A DNA stretch of 17,343 bases, from contig JAGSPR010000095.1 in the NCBI GenBank assembly GCA_018262455.1, forward strand, positions 1 through 17,343, read 5' to 3'. The notes beneath the pieces are model-generated. The model saw nothing but the letters and a program-made list of their open reading frames with translations. It was not told the DNA's origin and did not search any database. Of the stretch, positions 1-7,129 are shown in pieces. Each line of letters starts with the position of its first letter. Position 1 is the stretch's first letter. The DNA comes from Deltaproteobacteria bacterium (lineage in GTDB: Bacteria > Myxococcota > Polyangia > Haliangiales > Haliangiaceae). Made by a program: the position numbers and the translations under genes.

Positions 1-159
1 GCCGTGCACTCGCGCGATGGCATGACCGCCGACTGGGTCCAGCTCCCGTACGACCTGCTCGCTCGGATCTCGTCCCGCGTGATCAACGAGGTCCGTGGCA
101 TCAACCGCGTCGTCTACGACATCACGTCGAAGCCGCCCGGGACGATCGAGTGGGAGTAG
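1..159 (+). CDS. guaA: GMP synthase (glutamine-hydrolysing), C-terminal end, 5' truncated by window
   Basis: The frame is open from base 1 and gives 52 residues ending in [19 protein letters not shown] and TIEWE. This is the highly conserved C-terminal dimerisation end of GuaA, which amidates XMP to GMP using glutamine and ATP in the cytoplasm. The upstream [17 protein letters not shown] segment also fits the GuaA C-terminal domain. The glutamine amidotransferase and ATP-pyrophosphatase domains lie outside the window. The stop TAG at 157-159 overlaps the proposed GTG start of the next gene by 10 bases, so the two are probably co-transcribed. Only the 3' end is visible, but identity is clear from the terminal motif. 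Confidence 0.95.
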   Translation, partial: AVHSRDGMTADWVQLPYDLLARISSRVINEVRGINRVVYDITSKPPGTIEWE

Positions 160-752
160 ATCTCGCTCACGTCCACGTCGACTGGGCCGCGGGGCTCGTG
201 ATCGCGTCTGGCGTCGGCATCGCCGATCGCCACGCGCCAACCCCCGCCTCCGCGCGCGAGCCCGCCCGGCGCGCCGCCGAGGACGCCGCGCGCAAGCAGC
301 TGCTCGCCGCGTTGCCGACCCTGCCTCTCGCGACCGGAGGCACCCTCGCCGGCAAGCTCGCTGATGCGACCGCGAAGGCGCGGCTCGAAGCCGCGATCAA
401 CGTCGCGGTCGCCGCGGCGATCACCGTCGACACGGTCCTGGAGACCGACGGCTCGTGGAACGTCACGCTCGCGGTCCCGCTCGAGGCCGTGCGCCAGGCC
501 GAGGGCGGCCCACGCGTGTTCGCCACCGCCGACAGCGATCCGCCGGTCGTCATCGTCGAGGGCGTGACGGCGAAGCCCGCCGTCGGCTACGCGATCGGCG
601 GCGTGAGCGGCGCGACCGTGTGGGTCTCCGAGGTCCCGAAGTGGGCGAAGGACGCGCCCCACGTCAAGGCGACCTCGACCAAGCCTGGCGCCATCGAGCT
701 CGCCCGCAAGCAGGGCGGACCCTCGACGCTGTTCGTGCTCGTCAAGCCGTAG
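150..752 (+). CDS. LPP20-like protein of unknown function
   Basis: This 200-residue protein starts at GTG 150, overlapping the end of guaA. Residues about 10-60 read [20 protein letters not shown] and then an Ala/Arg-rich helix ([14 protein letters not shown]). That strand, 'ASGxGxADR' and helix pattern is typical of the LPP20 family, which is found in many envelope proteins of Myxococcota and Campylobacterota. No signal peptide or lipobox is visible, unlike many relatives. Either the protein is cytoplasmic or its true N-terminus is not captured. A shorter in-frame start is GTG 198, but it would cut the first predicted strand. The C-terminal half is beta-rich and ends TLFVLVKP. It lies next to another LPP20/FlgT-like gene and a PEGA-like lipoprotein, suggesting an envelope role. 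The function is unknown. Confidence 0.7.
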   Translation: MGVDLAHVHVDWAAGLVIASGVGIADRHAPTPASAREPARRAAEDAARKQLLAALPTLPLATGGTLAGKLADATAKARLEAAINVAVAAAITVDTVLETDGSWNVTLAVPLEAVRQAEGGPRVFATADSDPPVVIVEGVTAKPAVGYAIGGVSGATVWVSEVPKWAKDAPHVKATSTKPGAIELARKQGGPSTLFVLVKP

Positions 753-904
753 CGCCGATCGAGGTCCGGGCGACGCGTCTGTGCAGCGCCGACGTGGCGT
801 TCGTGGCCCGCCACGGTGCCGGCGCAGCGCAAAAGTGCACCGGCGCGCTCGCGCAGCCGTCGCGCGCCGGCAGACCGCGGTTGCATTTGCTAGGCTCGGG
901 GCGC
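753..904. other. Non-coding gap with a hairpin and a promoter-like end
   Basis: This 152-base gap lies between two plus-strand genes. It holds a perfect 7-bp inverted repeat (CGTGGCG at 793-799, CGCCACG at 809-815, 9-base loop) with no T-run after it. It ends with the -10-like hexamer at 891-896 listed separately. I see no gene in it; the open frames crossing it are GC-driven extensions of neighbours. Confidence 0.5.
891..896 (+). promoter_or_regulatory. -10-like hexamer TAGGCT, 8 nt before GTG 905
   Basis: TTTGCTAGGCT gives an extended TG plus TAGGCT element, exactly 8 bases (CGGGGCGC) before the GTG start. No purine-rich Shine-Dalgarno sequence lies between them. This spacing would place transcription start at or next to the start codon, giving a leaderless mRNA. 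No convincing -35 box is visible. The same geometry recurs before 4633, 15766 and 15841. Confidence 0.5.
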
Positions 905-2077
905 GTGCGCAGTCTGTTCCTCACCCTGGTGTTGCTCCTGGCGTGGTCCCCTCGCGCTCACGCCGAGGACATCGCCGCCTACGAGGTCGAGGGCGAGGCC
1001 GATGTAGGGGGGGCCGATCCGAGGATCGCCGCGCTCGACGAAGCCTTTGGACGCGCGGTGTCGTCGGCGCTCCTCGATGTGCTCGACAGCGATGTCCGCA
1101 AGGCGAACAAGCCGGTGGTCGATCGCGAGATCGTGGGCCGTGCGCGGCTGTGGGTCGTCAAATTTTCGGTGACCAAGGACGGCACCGCGGATGGACGTCG
1201 GCAACTGACGGTCACGGTGCGTGTCGATCGAGACAAGATGCGCACCCGACTCGGCGAGTTGAACATCGGCACGGCGGGGCCCGGCGAACAGCCGGCCCCT
1301 GGCGCACGGACGGGCATCGTGCTGCTGCGCATCAGCGATGGGGCCACCACGCGCGCGGACTTCGGTGCGACGGCCGAGAAGGATCTGCCGGGGCTCGGCG
1401 CACTCGCGTCCGTGTTGCGAGCTGGCGGGATCACGATCAAGCGGGCGCCGTCGACCGGTCCTGCGGCGCGCGCAGGCGGGGACTTGCCGATCGAGGACGA
1501 CGAAGCCGAGGCGCTGGTCGGCGAGGCCAAGGCGGAGCTTGCCGTGATCGCGGGCGTGACCGTTGGTGCGCCCGTTGCCGTACGCGGGGTCGAGACCGCG
1601 GCGGTGCTCGTCACCGCGCACGTCCGCGTGATCGGTCACGGTAAGAAGCTGGTCGGGCACGGCACGGCGGCGGTGGCGGCGCGGGGCTCGGAGCCGAGCG
1701 TCGTCGGCGCGGCGATCGATCGCGCGCTCGTCGGGGCCGCGGCGGACGTGCTGCCGGAAGGCATGGCCCAACCGCAGGGATTTCGGGGCGACGACTCCCC
1801 GATCGCGGAGCCTGGGGTCGTGATGGTGCGGCTGGCTCCGAGGACCCCGTACGTGCTGGTCGCGGCCGAGCTCAAGCACCTCGCGGGTGCGAAGGGCGTC
1901 AGCCGCGCCGTGCTGCGCCGGCTGTCTCCGAGCGGCTGGGTGATCGGCGTGACCACCGCGGAGTCGGTGCAGCGGATCTCGAACATCGTCAAGAAGCCTC
2001 CGACCTCGGACACCTCGGTGCAGGTCAGGATCGTCGGCGACCTCGTCGAGGTCGGGCTGTCCGCGGGAGCGCCATGA
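905..2077 (+). CDS. Secreted LPP20/FlgT-N-like protein
   Basis: The start is GTG 905, because it gives a classical signal peptide: VRSLFLTLVLLLAWSP then RAHA before ED (cleavage near residue 20). The open frame runs far upstream, but that part is low-quality Arg-rich sequence. The mature protein begins YEVEGEADVGGADPRIAALD followed by a helix and then RLWVVKFSVTKDG and QLTVTVRVDRDKM. This strand-helix-strand layout is seen in LPP20 and FlgT N-terminal domains. No flagellar gene is nearby, so a flagellar role is not implied. The remaining region (residues about 120-390) is alpha/beta and unassigned. It is likely periplasmic or outer-membrane associated. Its stop overlaps the next ATG (ATGA at 2074-2077), so the two proteins are probably translationally coupled. 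A run of seven G occurs at about 1007-1013, but the frame stays intact. Confidence 0.8.
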   Translation: MRSLFLTLVLLLAWSPRAHAEDIAAYEVEGEADVGGADPRIAALDEAFGRAVSSALLDVLDSDVRKANKPVVDREIVGRARLWVVKFSVTKDGTADGRRQLTVTVRVDRDKMRTRLGELNIGTAGPGEQPAPGARTGIVLLRISDGATTRADFGATAEKDLPGLGALASVLRAGGITIKRAPSTGPAARAGGDLPIEDDEAEALVGEAKAELAVIAGVTVGAPVAVRGVETAAVLVTAHVRVIGHGKKLVGHGTAAVAARGSEPSVVGAAIDRALVGAAADVLPEGMAQPQGFRGDDSPIAEPGVVMVRLAPRTPYVLVAAELKHLAGAKGVSRAVLRRLSPSGWVIGVTTAESVQRISNIVKKPPTSDTSVQVRIVGDLVEVGLSAGAP

Positions 2078-2397
2078 AGCGCGTCGTGCTCGCCTCGCTG
2101 GTGGCCTCTCTGGTGGCCTCGCTGGTCGCCTGTGGCGGGACCAAGCCGAATCCGACCGGCGTGACGCGCCGCGATGCCATCCTCGTGGTCAAGAGCAACG
2201 TGCGCGACGCCCAGCTCTATGTCGATGGCCGGTTCATCGCCCCGCTCGACGCGCTCCGCGGAGGGATCGCCGTCGAGCCCGGGCTGCACCGATTCGAGCT
2301 GCGCCACGATGACTTCTTCTCGAGCTACCTGGAGCTCACCCTGACGCGGGCCGAGCGCAAGCAGGTATCCGTCGAGATGGCGCCCGTCCTGCCCTGA
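2074..2397 (+). CDS. PEGA-like lipoprotein
   Basis: This 107-residue protein has a lipoprotein signal MKRVVLASLVASLVASLVAC with Cys20 in the LVAC lipobox. Residues about 37-107 form a PEGA-like beta domain: an ILVVKSNVRDAQLYVDGRFI strand pair, then IAVEPGLHRFELRHDDF, then a final strand. PEGA domains are carbohydrate- or surface-associated modules found on extracytoplasmic proteins. A start with good support comes from GGGAG about 5 bases upstream and the ATGA overlap with the preceding gene. It presumably acts in the envelope with the LPP20-like protein upstream. The signal peptide contains three 12-base tandem units, described separately. Confidence 0.8.
   Translation: MKRVVLASLVASLVASLVACGGTKPNPTGVTRRDAILVVKSNVRDAQLYVDGRFIAPLDALRGGIAVEPGLHRFELRHDDFFSSYLELTLTRAERKQVSVEMAPVLP
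2092..2127 (+). repeat. Three tandem 12-bp units inside a lipoprotein signal peptide
   Basis: The units GCCTCGCTGGTG, GCCTCTCTGGTG and GCCTCGCTGGTC lie head to tail and encode (ASLV)x3 just before the lipobox cysteine. They differ by one base each from the consensus. Slippage gains or losses of one unit would change only the length of the hydrophobic core and would keep the frame. Confidence 0.85.
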
Positions 2398-2413
2398 AGT
2401 CCCCTGCGCGGGC

Positions 2414-2998
2414 GTGAGGCGTGCAACCCTTCACCGCGTGACGCTCGTCTCGAAGACGTACTGGGCCGGAATGCCGTTCTGGTTCCGCAAGACCCCGGGG
2501 AGCGCCAGCGTCGAGTCGCTCGTCCTGCGCGCCCACGATCTGCGGCAGCTCCGGGCGCTCTACTGGACCTCCAAGACGCATCCCCAACCGAAGGTTGGCA
2601 TCGTCGTGATGCATCCGCGGGTCGACTTCACGCAGCACTACGCGATCCCGGCGGCACCCGAGTTCACCGCGCGCCCGGCAGACGTTCAACGCGGGCGGAC
2701 GTGCACGCCCCGCGCGTGGCTCTCGACCTGGTCGGGGCTGTCGTCGAACGCCGACCTCGTCGCGAACGTCGCGCGGATCACCGAGCCGACGCTGGTCGTC
2801 CACGGCGAGCGGGATCACGAGATCTTTCCCGCCGACCTCGTCATGATCGAAGCCGCGATCGCCTCGCCCGACAAGCGGGTCGCCACGGTCGCCGGCGCGC
2901 GTCACTACTTCGAACCGGAGCTCGGCGAGCGGCTGGCGCCTCACGTCGACAGCGCGATGGACCTCGTGGTGCCATGGATCAGGGAGCGGTTCGCGTGA
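2414..2998 (+). pseudogene. Alpha/beta-hydrolase remnant with central deletion
   Basis: The 194-residue frame (GTG 2414, or in-frame GTG 2438) starts like an alpha/beta hydrolase: strand KVGIVVMHPRVDFTQHYAIP at about 60-79. It ends with the late catalytic part: TLVVHGERDHEIF (Asp loop), then VAGARHYFEPELGERL with the His. The nucleophile elbow (GxSxG) and the lid, which should lie between these two parts, are absent. Only about 45 residues separate the first strand from the Asp strand, where intact members have well over 100 more. This looks like an in-frame internal deletion. The join falls near APEFTARPADVQRGRTC. Without a nucleophile it should not be an active esterase. A shortened protein may still be made. 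The region has no clear Shine-Dalgarno sequence. Confidence 0.65.
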
Positions 2999-3053
2999 GA
3001 CTGAAGACCGCGGTCGCCCGGGCCGGCTATCGCGAGCGCCTCGACTAGCTTTT

Positions 3054-4418
3054 GTGGTACGCCCGTTTCGGGTGCAGTCGCCAACGCCGTCGCCGCCGCT
3101 CGTGCAGGTCCTGGGGTTGCTGCGATGGCTGCTGATCGTGTCGTTCGTCGTCCTGGGCTGGGCGGTGCTGCGCTACCTCGCCGGCGTGCTCGGGCCGATC
3201 CTGGCAGCTCTCGGCATCGCGTACCTGCTGAACCCGCTGCTCGAGCGCCTCGTCCGGCGTGGAGTCGGCCGGCCGCTCGGTGCCGGGCTCCTCCTCGTCT
3301 CGTTCATCGCGGTGTTCGTCACGTTGATCATGATCGCGATCCCGAAGATCGCCGAGCAGCTCTCCGACTTCGTGCACGACCTGCCGACGATGTTCGAGAA
3401 CCTGAACCGCTGGCTGAACGACCGGCTCGGGCTCGAGCTGCCGGCCGATTGGAAGCAGTACCTCAGCAGCGACGAGGTGCGCGACGCACTCGGACAGTCC
3501 TCGGGCCCGATGAAGACGCTCGCCAGTGCGGCGCTCGGGGGCGTGTTCAGCGTGCTCGGGGTGATGGCAGAGCTGCTGCTCGTCCCGGTGTTCTCGTACT
3601 ACTTCCTCGTCGACTGGCCGAACCTGCTGCGCCGCATCGAGCACGCGATCCCGCCACGCCGGCGCGCCATGGTCCGCGAGCTCGCACGCGAGGTCGATCG
3701 CGTGGTCGCCAACTGGGTGCGCGGGCAGGGCATCGTGACGGCGATCCTCGCCGTGCTCTACGCGATCGCGTTCACGATCGTCGGCATGCCGCTGTCGGTG
3801 CCGATCGGCATCCTCGTCGGCGTGCTCACGGTGATTCCGTTCGTCGGAACCTTCGTCGGTGCGGCGATCGCTGTGCTCGTCACGGTGGCCGGCGGCGGCA
3901 GCATGCAGACCCTGGGCGAGGTCGCCGGCGTGATCCTCGTGCTGCACCTGCTCGAGGCGGCGGTGCTGACGCCGAAGATCGTCGGGCATCGCGTCGGGCT
4001 CTCGGAGTCGGCGGCGCTGCTCGCGGTCGTCGCCGGCGGCAAGTTGCTCGGGTTCGTCGGGGTGGTGCTCGCGGTGCCGATCGCGGCCACGTTCGCGGTG
4101 CTCGTCCGCTACGCGGTCCGCTACTACGAGACGACGGCGTTCTATGGCCGCGAGACCGACGCCGATGTCGTCGTGACCCCGGCGATGGCGCTGATCATGC
4201 CAGGCGCCGACTGGACCCCCGGCGTGTGGGAGCACAACAGCTCGATCAGCGAGGACAAGGCGGAGATCGAGCTCGCCCCGTCAGACGACTGGCTGTTCGA
4301 GACCGAGCTCGGCCCTTCGGGCCGTCACGGTGTCGCCGCGCCCGAACCCGAGCCGGAGTCCGCGCTCGAGCTCGAGCCCTCGGAGTCGGGATCGGTCGAC
4401 GGGCGCTCGGAGAGGTAG
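3054..4418 (+). CDS. AI-2E family (PerM/DUF20) membrane permease
   Basis: This 454-residue polytopic membrane protein has the AI-2E/PerM layout. An N-terminal helix pair (LLRWLLIVSFVVLGWAVLRY, then PILAALGIAYLLNPLLERL) is followed by a loop of about 110 residues with amphipathic helices. Four or five helices follow, including TVIPFVGTFVGAAIAVLV and the conserved GHRVGLS segment. Family members have been proposed to move AI-2 or ions, but substrates are mostly unproven, so no substrate is assigned. The start used is GTG 3054; GTG 3072 is an equally possible in-frame start. The last 95 or so residues form an acidic, Pro/Glu/Ser-rich cytoplasmic tail not typical of the family. Bases 4325-4418 of that tail overlap a minus-strand gene. 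Confidence 0.88.
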   Translation: MVRPFRVQSPTPSPPLVQVLGLLRWLLIVSFVVLGWAVLRYLAGVLGPILAALGIAYLLNPLLERLVRRGVGRPLGAGLLLVSFIAVFVTLIMIAIPKIAEQLSDFVHDLPTMFENLNRWLNDRLGLELPADWKQYLSSDEVRDALGQSSGPMKTLASAALGGVFSVLGVMAELLLVPVFSYYFLVDWPNLLRRIEHAIPPRRRAMVRELAREVDRVVANWVRGQGIVTAILAVLYAIAFTIVGMPLSVPIGILVGVLTVIPFVGTFVGAAIAVLVTVAGGGSMQTLGEVAGVILVLHLLEAAVLTPKIVGHRVGLSESAALLAVVAGGKLLGFVGVVLAVPIAATFAVLVRYAVRYYETTAFYGRETDADVVVTPAMALIMPGADWTPGVWEHNSSISEDKAEIELAPSDDWLFETELGPSGRHGVAAPEPEPESALELEPSESGSVDGRSER

Positions 4419-4633
4419 AGCTTCGCCATGCACTCCATCATCTTGCGGGCGGCTGCCTGGGAGTCGCGCGTGGCCTTGACGTCCTGCTGCGGGACCTTCT
4501 TCAGCGCGGCCTCGCCACAGCTCGGGGTCTTGCATGCGCAGACTTCGTGCTGGATCGCCTGAAGCTGCTCGAGCGCCTTGTCCCGGCAGCCGATGCCGAG
4601 CCCGACCGCGATCACGAAGGCAGCACCACGCAT
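4325..4633 (-). CDS. Small Cys-containing lipoprotein of unknown function
   Basis: ATG at 4633 opens a 102-residue protein, MRGAAFVIAVGLGIGC, with Cys16 in a lipobox-like LGIGC. The mature part has CACKTPSC (Cys32, 34, 39) and MMECMAKLY (Cys68). These four cysteines could form two disulfides. Short 'C..CK..C...MMEC' lipoproteins are common in Myxococcota; none with a known role comes to mind. The C-terminal 30 residues are Ser/Gly/Asp-rich (GSSSSADSGSGSG) and lie antisense to the tail of the AI-2E permease (94-bp overlap). The frame is open upstream to 4846, but the signal peptide, and the -10-like hexamer 8 nt before, support ATG 4633. Confidence 0.75.
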   Translation of the reverse strand: MRGAAFVIAVGLGIGCRDKALEQLQAIQHEVCACKTPSCGEAALKKVPQQDVKATRDSQAAARKMMECMAKLYLSERPSTDPDSEGSSSSADSGSGSGAATP

Positions 4634-4641
4634 CCAATGTA

Positions 4642-4647
4642 AGCATA
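4642..4647 (-). promoter_or_regulatory. -10-like hexamer TATGCT, 8 nt before ATG 4633
   Basis: On the minus strand TATGCT is followed by 8 bases (TACATTGG) and then the ATG. There is no Shine-Dalgarno sequence. It fits the leaderless layout seen at three other genes here. The 79-base gap 4634-4712 separates two divergent genes and so holds promoters for both. The plus-strand gene has a weaker candidate, GACAAT at 4701-4706. Confidence 0.45.
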
Positions 4648-4712
4648 CGACACCATCGTCATGTGAGCAGCGCCACGTGGCGCGCTCCGACAAAACCAGC
4701 GACAATGGATTG

Positions 4713-5342
4713 ATGGTGCGAGCTCCAGGCTTTCTGACCGGCCTTGTGGTTGTTCTGGCTCTCATGACCGCTCGTTCCGAGGCTGACCCCGAGTTCCTCG
4801 TGCTGTATGGCGGAATCGACGGTGGTGGCATGCTCGGCAAGGGCACCGGCGGCGATCAGAAGGATGCCGCCTTCTTCGCGACCAGCTCGCACGGCACGTA
4901 CGGCGCGACCGTGGGGGCCCGGATCCTGTTCCTCGGAGCCGCGATCGAGCACCACCAGTACGTCGGCAGCGGGCTCTCCACGTGGACCCAGATCTCCGGT
5001 GGACTCGATATGAACGTCGGGCTCGGCAGCGACAAGGAGAAGAAGGCCGGCAAGGGGGGCTTCTTCCACCTCGGCGCCACGGCGGGCTTCGGCGTCGGCA
5101 CCGGCCAGCAGGTCGATCCGCCACTGTCGAACGACGAGGTCACCGACAAGGGCTTCCTGCTCACCGGGACCCTCGGCTTCGGTAAGCACTTCAACAAGAT
5201 GGTCGACCTGGGCGTGTCGCTGCCGGTGACGTGGGGCTACTACTTCAAGAACGGCGTCGCGGCGAACGACGTGTCGAATCACTACCAGGGCATCCACGGC
5301 GAGGCGCTGTTGTACCTGCGGCTCAACCTCAAGCTCCTCTGA
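4713..5342 (+). CDS. Secreted beta-rich protein, possible outer-membrane barrel
   Basis: The start ATG 4713 (GTG 4716 is adjacent) gives a signal peptide [20 protein letters not shown], with RSEA before DPEF (cleavage near residue 25). The mature part of about 185 residues alternates Gly and aromatic or hydrophobic residues: [27 protein letters not shown] and [14 protein letters not shown]. It ends in a strand [12 protein letters not shown]. This pattern resembles small beta-barrel or lipocalin-like envelope proteins, but no family is recognised. The frame is open upstream to 4578, but that part lacks coding character. The gene is divergent from the small lipoprotein. Its 3' end overlaps the sigma-54 regulator on the other strand by 14 bases. 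Confidence 0.75.
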   Translation: MVRAPGFLTGLVVVLALMTARSEADPEFLVLYGGIDGGGMLGKGTGGDQKDAAFFATSSHGTYGATVGARILFLGAAIEHHQYVGSGLSTWTQISGGLDMNVGLGSDKEKKAGKGGFFHLGATAGFGVGTGQQVDPPLSNDEVTDKGFLLTGTLGFGKHFNKMVDLGVSLPVTWGYYFKNGVAANDVSNHYQGIHGEALLYLRLNLKLL

Positions 5343-6360
5343 CGTTTGCGTCCTGGGGCCGTCCGGCCGAGGGACCGCTGACCTGCCCGGCCGCGACGTA
5401 GCGCTGGATCGTTCGCAAGCTGATCCGGAGCTGCGATGCGGCGCGGTGCTTGTTGCCGTCGGCGCGCGCGAGAGCAGCCTCGACGATCTGCTGGACGTTC
5501 GCGTCGAGGCCGTGGTCGAGGTCGACCGTCACCGTCGCGCACGACCCGCCGGTCTCGCCGGAGCGATCGGCCTGCTCGTGGTGTGCGCGGATCGACTGGG
5601 GTAGGTCGAGCGGGCGGATCTGCCGGCCCTCGCGCAGCAGGCACAGGGTCTCGATGACGTTGCGCAGCTCGCGGACGTTGCCGGGCCAGTCATAACGGAG
5701 CAGCATCGCCTTCGCGCTGCGGCTGAGGTGGGGCGGGTTGACGCCGTGGCGCGCGGACAGCTGGGACAGAAACTGCGCGAGGAGCGGCGCGATGTCGGCC
5801 CTGCGCTCGCGCAGCGGCGGCACGTGCAGCGTGATGCCCTGGATCCGGTAGTAGAGGTCACCGCGGAACCGCCCCGCTTGCACCTCCTGCTCGAGCGGGC
5901 GCAGGGTCGCGAACATCAACCGGACGTCGGCCTCGATCTTCTGGGCGCCCCCGACGCGCATGAACTTGAGGTTCTCGAGGAACCGGAGCAGCTTCGCCTG
6001 CATCGGCATCGGCATCTCACCGATCTCGTCGAGCAGCAACGTCCCGCCCGCCGCCGCCTCGATCTTGCCCTTCACGCGGTCATTGGCGCCGGTGAAGGCC
6101 CCGCGCTCGTGTCCGAACAGCTCGCTCTCGAACAGCGCCTCCGGGATCGCCGCGCAATTGATCGGGATGAAGGGGCCGCGGCGGCGATCCGAGATCTCGT
6201 GGGCACGCCGGGCGAGCACCTCCTTGCCGGAGCCGCTCTCGCCGATCAACGTCAGCGTGACCTCCTTCGCGGCGACCGCGCGGACGATCCGATCGGCCTT
6301 CTTCATGGCGTCAGACCGCATCACGGGCTCGAAGACGACGTCAGGTTGTCGCTTTCTCAT
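5329..6360 (-). CDS. Sigma-54 activator: AAA+ domain plus Fis-type HTH, no sensory domain
   Basis: This 343-residue enhancer-binding protein has Walker A GESGSGKE (40-47), the sigma-54 contact loop GAFTGA (87-92) and Walker B GTLLLDE (106-112). It also has [10 protein letters not shown] (164-173), WPGNVREL (225-232) and a Fis-type helix-turn-helix at about 293-320 ([20 protein letters not shown]). It should hydrolyse ATP to open sigma-54 promoters. The AAA+ domain begins almost at the N-terminus, with no receiver, GAF, PAS or FHA domain. It is the last gene of the Hyf-like operon, 19 bp after the HyfI fusion. A receiver-like protein is the first gene, so signal input may come in trans. One oddity is ATLRPLE where family members usually have ATNRDLE (sensor I Asn to Leu). 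GGAGG lies 14 bases upstream of ATG 6360. Confidence 0.93.
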   Translation of the reverse strand: MRKRQPDVVFEPVMRSDAMKKADRIVRAVAAKEVTLTLIGESGSGKEVLARRAHEISDRRRGPFIPINCAAIPEALFESELFGHERGAFTGANDRVKGKIEAAAGGTLLLDEIGEMPMPMQAKLLRFLENLKFMRVGGAQKIEADVRLMFATLRPLEQEVQAGRFRGDLYYRIQGITLHVPPLRERRADIAPLLAQFLSQLSARHGVNPPHLSRSAKAMLLRYDWPGNVRELRNVIETLCLLREGRQIRPLDLPQSIRAHHEQADRSGETGGSCATVTVDLDHGLDANVQQIVEAALARADGNKHRAASQLRISLRTIQRYVAAGQVSGPSAGRPQDANVRGA

Positions 6361-6379
6361 GCCCCGCCACCATACCTCC

Positions 6380-7129
6380 TCAGGCGACGCCGAGCAGATC
6401 GAGGATCGCGTGGACGAACGTCAGCGGGTGCGGGGGGCAGCCGGGCACGTAGAGGGCGGGGGCCACCCCGTCGAGGAAGCTGCGATCGACGCCGGCCGCC
6501 CCGTCGTAGAGCCCGCCCGAGATCGCGCACGCCCCGAAGGCCACCACGAACCGCGGGTCCGGCATCGCGTCCCAGGCGAGCTGGACGGCCTGCCGCATGT
6601 GACTCGTCAGCGGTCCGCTCAGCACGAGCGCATCGGCGTGGCGCGGGGACGCGACCCACTCGATGCCGTAGCGCTGGAGGTCGAAGTTGACGTTGCCGAG
6701 CGCGTTCAGCTCGAGCTCGCAGCCGTTGCAGCCGCCGGCCGAGACCTGGCGCATCTTCAGCGAGCGTCCGAAGATCCGGGAGAACGCGACCGACGCGCGG
6801 ACCGCGAGCTCGTCGCCGCCCTCGCGCACGATCAGGTGCTGGCGCTCGGCCGTGGCCATCCGCGGATCCGGCGTCAGCGCGATCTTGCCCGCCGGGCAGG
6901 CGTCGACGCAGGCCTCGCACAGGATGCAGCGCCCCAGATCGAGCCGCAGGGGTTCGAGCTGGATCGCGCGCGTCGGGCAGACGTCGCGGCACGCGCTACA
7001 GCCGTCGGCGCAGGGCTCGGTCGAGATCACGGGACGGCCGCGAAACCCGGCGGGCCTCGGGGTCCGGACGTCCGCGATGTACTGCGTGCCCTGCGAGGCA
7101 CGGACACGAAGCGATTTGAACAGGCTCAT
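6380..7129 (-). CDS. Ferredoxin-HyfI/NuoB fusion, Fe-S subunit of Hyf-like complex
   Basis: This 249-residue fusion combines two subunits that are separate in E. coli (HycF/HyfH and HycG/HyfI). Residues 36-82 are a 2x[4Fe-4S] ferredoxin. Its first motif is [13 protein letters not shown] (Cys40, 44, 47, 51; note Cx3C rather than the usual Cx2C). Its second is [12 protein letters not shown] (Cys68, 71, 74, 78). Residues about 125-249 are the NuoB-like small subunit with all four proximal-cluster ligands: GGCNGCE (Cys134, 137), FGACAISGG (Cys201) and VPGCPPHP (Cys231). It therefore should pass electrons through three [4Fe-4S] clusters to the large-subunit interface. It sits on the cytoplasmic arm. 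The start ATG 7129 overlaps the hyfG-like stop (ATGA). All cluster cysteines are intact, in contrast to the large subunit. Confidence 0.9.
   Translation of the reverse strand: MSLFKSLRVRASQGTQYIADVRTPRPAGFRGRPVISTEPCADGCSACRDVCPTRAIQLEPLRLDLGRCILCEACVDACPAGKIALTPDPRMATAERQHLIVREGGDELAVRASVAFSRIFGRSLKMRQVSAGGCNGCELELNALGNVNFDLQRYGIEWVASPRHADALVLSGPLTSHMRQAVQLAWDAMPDPRFVVAFGACAISGGLYDGAAGVDRSFLDGVAPALYVPGCPPHPLTFVHAILDLLGVA

Noticed and set aside
793..815. 7-bp hairpin after the first LPP20-like gene as a terminator
   Set aside because: No T-run follows, the loop is 9 bases, and such palindromes are frequent in DNA this GC-rich.
455..904. N-terminal extension of the secreted LPP20/FlgT-like protein back to 455
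   Set aside because: It overlaps the previous gene, is Arg-rich without structure, and would bury the signal peptide that starts at GTG 905.
1007..1013. Run of seven G as a programmed or sequencing frameshift
   Set aside because: The signal peptide before it and the domain after it are in the same frame, so no shift is needed.
3045..4235. Minus-strand open frame (396 codons) antisense to the AI-2E permease
   Set aside because: Highly charged His/Arg/Asp/Glu string, a shadow product; the plus-strand frame encodes a recognisable permease.
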